In this document: positions 60,464-64,000 of the stretch, piece by piece
Position numbering within the stretch: position 1 is the first letter of the stretch
How the letters are laid out: each line of letters begins with the position of its first letter
From: Arcicella rigui
Lineage (GTDB): Bacteria > Bacteroidota > Bacteroidia > Cytophagales > Spirosomataceae
Assembly (NCBI RefSeq): GCF_034929435.1
Contig: NZ_JAYFUM010000005.1
Location: 300,642-364,641, forward strand
Direction: 5' to 3'
DNA length: 64,000 nt
Position numbers and translations under genes: made by a program
The notes under the pieces: model-generated
Databases searched by the model: none
The model's input: only the letters and a program-made list of their open reading frames with translations
What the model was told of the DNA's origin: nothing

Positions 60464-61234
60464 ATGGATGCGATTAAAATGGTCATTTTAGGAACAGTTG
60501 CGATGCTTTTACCAGTTTCAGCAATTATTCTATTTGTCATTATTTATTACCGTCGTCAACGTCTTCAAAGAGAAGCTCACGAAGAAGCACTTCATCAAGC
60601 CATGCTTGAAGCCAGCGTACTTTCACAAGAAGTAGTACGCCGCCAAATCGGTGGCGACCTTCATGATGAAATCGGTACACTGTTGTCTGCTACAAGGATG
60701 AGTCTTTCGCAATTAAGTAAACATCAGCTTAGTACTGATAAAGGAGAACAGATTTTTAATCGAACTCAAGAATTACTCAATGAAGCTTTGAATAATGTGC
60801 GGAGGATTTCTAAAGACTTGATGCCAAGTACTTTGGATGAGTTCGGATTGATTGAAGCATTGAAAGATTTTTCTCAGAAAATGACTCTGCATACCAATAT
60901 GCCGATTTACTTCGTGTGTGGAGAATTGAACAAACGCTATGACTCAAAAGTTGAACTTGCTTTGTACCGAACGGCACAAGAATTGGTAAACAATGCCCTC
61001 AAACATGCGGAGGCAAGCCAGATTAAAATCATATTACTTGAAAATAAAGCTGAACTTTTATTACAAGTAATAGATGATGGAAAAGGTTTTGACCTAAACG
61101 AAGTAAACCAACCCAGTCGTGGCATTGGAATAAGAAACATTGAAAGCCGTATAAGTCTTATTAAAGGACAAGTTAAATTTGATGTTGAAATTGGCAAAGG
61201 TTCAAACTTTATTATTTCTGTACCTTTGAAATAA
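60464..61234 (+). CDS. NarL-type sensor histidine kinase
   Basis: The 256-aa kinase has one N-terminal membrane helix (about 7-30), a short coiled-coil linker, and a HisKA_3 domain with the phosphorylated His67 in GGDLHDEIGTLLSATR. The HATPase domain shows the N box AQELVNNALKHAEA, the G1 box QVIDDGKGFDL and G2-like GIGIRNIESRI. It has no sensor domain of its own, so the upstream multi-pass proteins may sense the signal. It is 50 bases from its response regulator, a standard kinase-regulator pair. Confidence 0.93.
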   Translation: MDAIKMVILGTVAMLLPVSAIILFVIIYYRRQRLQREAHEEALHQAMLEASVLSQEVVRRQIGGDLHDEIGTLLSATRMSLSQLSKHQLSTDKGEQIFNRTQELLNEALNNVRRISKDLMPSTLDEFGLIEALKDFSQKMTLHTNMPIYFVCGELNKRYDSKVELALYRTAQELVNNALKHAEASQIKIILLENKAELLLQVIDDGKGFDLNEVNQPSRGIGIRNIESRISLIKGQVKFDVEIGKGSNFIISVPLK

Positions 61235-61283
61235 TTTTTTTGAAAATTACCTTTACTCAATAGATTTAACTAAACTGCTAATA

Positions 61284-61949
61284 ATGAGTCTTACTAAAAA
61301 AATTAGAGTCGCTGTTACTGATGACCACGCACTTTTTCGCAGAGGAATCGTATCAATTCTTCAACAAAATGATGATTTTGAAGTAGTACTTGAGGCTTCG
61401 AATGGTCAAGAACTTATAGATAACATTCCCAACACACTTCCCAATATTGTTTTGATGGACTTGCACATGCCCGTATTAGATGGTATTCGTGCTACCGAGC
61501 AAGTAAAAAAAGATTTCCCCAACGTCAAAATCATCGTTATTTCAATGCACGATGAAGATAAGTTTGTTACTCATTTGATGTCATTAGGTGCGAATGGATA
61601 TTTACTAAAAGATGCTCATCCAGACGAAGTTGAAAATGCCATTTACACTGTTTTTAATGAAGACTATTATTACGGCCCATTTTTGATTAAGGTAATGCAC
61701 AGCAGAATGCTGAATAAACCTGAAAAGAAAGCTCAAAAAAGCCCATTGAGTATTCAAGTTGGTATTTCAGAACGTGAAGCAGAAGTACTTGAGCTAATTT
61801 GTGATGGTATTACTACCCAACAAATTGCTGAGCAATTGTGTTTGAGTGCAAGAACCGTAGAAGGACACAGAAATAGGATTATGGAAAAAACAGGGACAAA
61901 AAATGTGGCTGGTTTAGTGGCTTGGGCTGTAAGAAATGGTGTTTGTTAA
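61284..61949 (+). CDS. NarL/LuxR-family response regulator
   Basis: The 221-aa protein has a receiver domain with acidic pocket residues near DDH (13-15), phosphorylated Asp59 in VLMDLHMP and the Lys in LLKDAHPDE, and a LuxR-type helix-turn-helix at about 160-221 (SEREAEVLELICDGITTQQIAEQLCLSARTVEGHRNRIMEKTGTKN). It should bind DNA when phosphorylated by the kinase just upstream. The target genes are not visible. Confidence 0.93.
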   Translation: MSLTKKIRVAVTDDHALFRRGIVSILQQNDDFEVVLEASNGQELIDNIPNTLPNIVLMDLHMPVLDGIRATEQVKKDFPNVKIIVISMHDEDKFVTHLMSLGANGYLLKDAHPDEVENAIYTVFNEDYYYGPFLIKVMHSRMLNKPEKKAQKSPLSIQVGISEREAEVLELICDGITTQQIAEQLCLSARTVEGHRNRIMEKTGTKNVAGLVAWAVRNGVC

Positions 61950-62071
61950 TCAAATAGGCAGACACCGTTATATTTCACTATTGCTTTAGAATTACTCTAA
62001 AATAAACTTCCTTTATTCCGAATCATTTCAGGAATCCAATCATCACAAGCGAAATATCGCTATACAATCTC

Positions 62072-62079
62072 TAACTTTG
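62072..62079 (+). promoter_or_regulatory. -7 element upstream of tyrS
   Basis: TAACTTTG matches TAnnTTTG and lies 42 bases before the tyrS start codon. No TTG is seen at the proper distance. Confidence 0.45.
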
Positions 62080-62121
62080 TGGAAAATTTAAGTTACGAGA
62101 ATCATTATTATACATTTAGCA

Positions 62122-63423
62122 ATGCAAACTAATTTCATAGAGGAGCTCCGTTGGCGTGGAATGCTTCAGGACATGATGCCTGGCACAGAAGAACAACTTC
62201 AAAAAGAAATGACAGCCGCCTATATCGGTTTCGACCCAACGGCATCATCATTACATATTGGAAATTTAGCTACAATCATGTTGTTGAAACATTTTCAATT
62301 GTGTGGACATAAACCTTATGCCTTAGTAGGAGGGGCAACAGGAATGATTGGAGACCCTTCTGGAAAAGCGGCCGAAAGAGAATTTTTGTCAGAAGACACG
62401 CTCCGCTATAACCAAGAGTGTATCAAAAAACAATTAGAAAAATTCTTAGATTTCAATAGCGGAGAAAATTCTGCCGTAATGGTCAATAATTATGACTGGT
62501 TCAAAGAATTTAGTTTCTTAGGATTTTTACGTGAAGCAGGCAAATATCTTTCTGTGAATTATATGATGTCTAAAGATTCTGTGAAGAAACGTTTAGAAAC
62601 AGGTATTTCTTTCACTGAATTTTCATACCAATTATTGCAAGGCTACGATTTTTATTGGTTATACAAGAATAAAAATGTTCGTTTGCAAATGGGAGGTTCA
62701 GACCAATGGGGAAATATTACCACTGGAACTGAAATCATTCGTAGAAAAGAAGGAGGTTCAGAAGAAATAGAACATAAAGCTTACGCACTTACGACACCGT
62801 TGGTAACGAAAGCTGACGGGACAAAATTTGGTAAATCAGAATCTGGAAACGTTTGGTTAGACCCAACGATGACTTCACCTTATCAGTTTTACCAATTTTG
62901 GTTAAATGCTACCGATGCCGATTGTCCAAGATTGCTAAGAGTATTTACTTTATATTCAAAAGAAGAGATTGAGGCACTCGAAGCAGAACACGCACCAGCT
63001 CCACATTTACGCATAATGCAAAAAGCTTTGGCAAAAGACGTAACGATACGAGTACATTCCGAAAAAGCTTATAACATTGCTGTAAAGGCATCAGAAATTC
63101 TTTATGGAAAAGGAGCAATTGAAGCATTGCAAGGGATGACTGATGAAGATATTTTAGCTGTTTTTGATGGAGTACCGCAAACACAAATCGCAAAAGCCGA
63201 CTTTGATGCTACTCCAAATGTCACAGACTTAGTATCTGTAATTACTAATGGAGAAATTTATCCTTCAAAAGGAGAAGCTCGTCGTGCAATTCAAGGAAAT
63301 GCACTAAGTATAAATAAGACAAAAATTGCTGACCCAAATTATTCAGTAACTTTTGAATTATTGAATGGAAAGTACTTATTAATCGGTAAAGGCAAGAAAA
63401 ATCATTTGATCATTGTTGATTAA
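62122..63423 (+). CDS. tyrS: Tyrosyl-tRNA synthetase
   Basis: The 433-aa class-I synthetase charges tRNA(Tyr). It shows the HIGN signature at 45-48 (SSLHIGNLATI), GATGMIGDPSGK (about 73-84), YQLLQGYDF and QMGGSDQWGN in the tyrosine-binding fold and KFGKS at 235-239 (the KMSKS equivalent). The C-terminal S4 RNA-binding domain lies at about 365-430 (EIYPSKGEARRAIQGNALSINKTKI). It has a strong terminator and is the last gene before the rRNA operon. Confidence 0.97.
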   Translation: MQTNFIEELRWRGMLQDMMPGTEEQLQKEMTAAYIGFDPTASSLHIGNLATIMLLKHFQLCGHKPYALVGGATGMIGDPSGKAAEREFLSEDTLRYNQECIKKQLEKFLDFNSGENSAVMVNNYDWFKEFSFLGFLREAGKYLSVNYMMSKDSVKKRLETGISFTEFSYQLLQGYDFYWLYKNKNVRLQMGGSDQWGNITTGTEIIRRKEGGSEEIEHKAYALTTPLVTKADGTKFGKSESGNVWLDPTMTSPYQFYQFWLNATDADCPRLLRVFTLYSKEEIEALEAEHAPAPHLRIMQKALAKDVTIRVHSEKAYNIAVKASEILYGKGAIEALQGMTDEDILAVFDGVPQTQIAKADFDATPNVTDLVSVITNGEIYPSKGEARRAIQGNALSINKTKIADPNYSVTFELLNGKYLLIGKGKKNHLIIVD

Positions 63424-63442
63424 GATTAAAAAAATCAAATAC

Positions 63443-63480
63443 AAAAGCAGCACTTTGATAGAAAGTCGCTGCTTTTTTAT
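63443..63480 (+). terminator. Terminator of tyrS
   Basis: AAAAGCAGC-ACTTT pairs with AAAGT-GCTGCTTTT around 5 bases (one bulged C), followed by a T run. Confidence 0.85.
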
Positions 63481-63628
63481 TTTTCTGAGGTTATCATATT
63501 TCTTCTTTCAAAAACTTTTGAAAAAATTTCAACATTTAATGTTATCAATAAGTGATTGATTTTCATTGGAATTACGGTTTGTATTACATTTTTTTTGAAA
63601 AAAATTTTAAAAAAGTTTTGTGAGATTG

Positions 63629-63660
63629 TTTGGTGGTTAAAAATAAACCTTGCATCTTTG
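63629..63660 (+). promoter_or_regulatory. rRNA operon promoter
   Basis: TTTG at 63629-63632 and CATCTTTG at 63653-63660 (7 of 8 to TAnnTTTG) with a 20-base spacer. The leader would be about 225 bases to the 16S 5' end. Confidence 0.65.
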
Positions 63661-63893
63661 CACTCCCAAACGACGCCAACGGGTTGAGAGATGGGAGTAA
63701 TTAGGAAGATAATTACTAACAATATTTGGTAAGATTAAGCGATTAATTAGACTGGATTAAAGAGTTCTTTGAGGTATTGATAGAGATATATGAATTATTA
63801 TTAATTCTTAATAGACAGGTTGTTTTTTGTTATAGATTCTTTATTTAAGAATAGAGAGCATAGAGAAGACAACGAAACTATAGTAAGATATTT

Positions 63894-64000
<107 letters not shown>

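Larger units (their letters stand above)
63424..63893. other. rRNA operon upstream region
   Basis: No protein gene. It holds the tyrS terminator, the rRNA promoter and the transcribed leader. The leader includes the conserved AGTTCTTTGA word (63761-63770) often found in Bacteroidota rRNA leaders, probably part of antitermination or processing. Confidence 0.6.

Overview
The window is AT-rich DNA (roughly 36-38% GC by eye) from a Bacteroidota genome, most likely the order Cytophagales. Four things point there. A SusC/SusD pair and other TonB-dependent receptors are present, with partner families such as DUF4249, GH97 and PorT. Promoters have the Bacteroidota form TTG-N(19-23)-TAnnTTTG. Shine-Dalgarno sequences are mostly weak. 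The 16S rRNA that begins at about 63894 has a Bacteroidota-like 5' end. I do not name a genus.

Layout. 1-8.7 kb: a truncated RhuM/Fic gene, a secreted FGE-sulfatase-fold protein, an M1 aminopeptidase, a cytochrome-c-domain lipoprotein, a membrane-bound AraC regulator and a secreted PQQ-type beta-propeller protein. 8.8-12.3 kb: a candidate antisense-oriented small RNA, then the biotin operon bioF-bioD-bioA. 12.3-17.4 kb: an Rpn-type nuclease, then three secreted or membrane-anchored carbohydrate-related proteins (GH43-like, a beta-propeller, ThuA-like). 17.4-28.4 kb is accessory: a 23-bp tandem array, a DUF4143 ATPase, an AT-rich orphan with a HEPN-like Rx5H motif, a 21-bp-period array, REP-like hairpins, a Tat-exported phospholipase C, a Septu-like ATPase/HNH pair, and a fused FAD/Fe-S oxidoreductase.

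28.9-50.3 kb is one long plus-strand glycan-uptake locus: SusC, SusD, a lipoprotein, a second TonB-dependent receptor with a DUF4249 partner, three large paralogous FG-GAP/ASPIC-UnbV lipoproteins and a GH97 alpha-glucosidase placed between the first two. The logic is surface binding (SusD, lipoproteins), outer-membrane import (SusC, TonB receptor) and hydrolysis (GH97). 50.4-58.5 kb: porT and menaquinone methyltransferase (minus strand), DoxX, a group of tiny membrane proteins, an acyl-CoA dehydrogenase with a strong inverted repeat in front, a large palindromic repeat, an array of nineteen degenerate 21-bp units, a DUF1684 lipoprotein-like protein and riboflavin synthase. 58.6-61.9 kb: a Cys-ended small protein, two paralogous multi-TM proteins, a 46-aa TM protein, a NarL-type histidine kinase and its response regulator. 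62.1-64.0 kb: tyrS, then the promoter, leader and start of an rRNA operon.

The least explained structures are the degenerate arrays of 21-bp period (56603-57001 and 20253-20420), the 23-bp array (17525-17616), the GC-rich palindromic element that has entered two reading frames in phase, and the candidate small RNA at 8884-8944.
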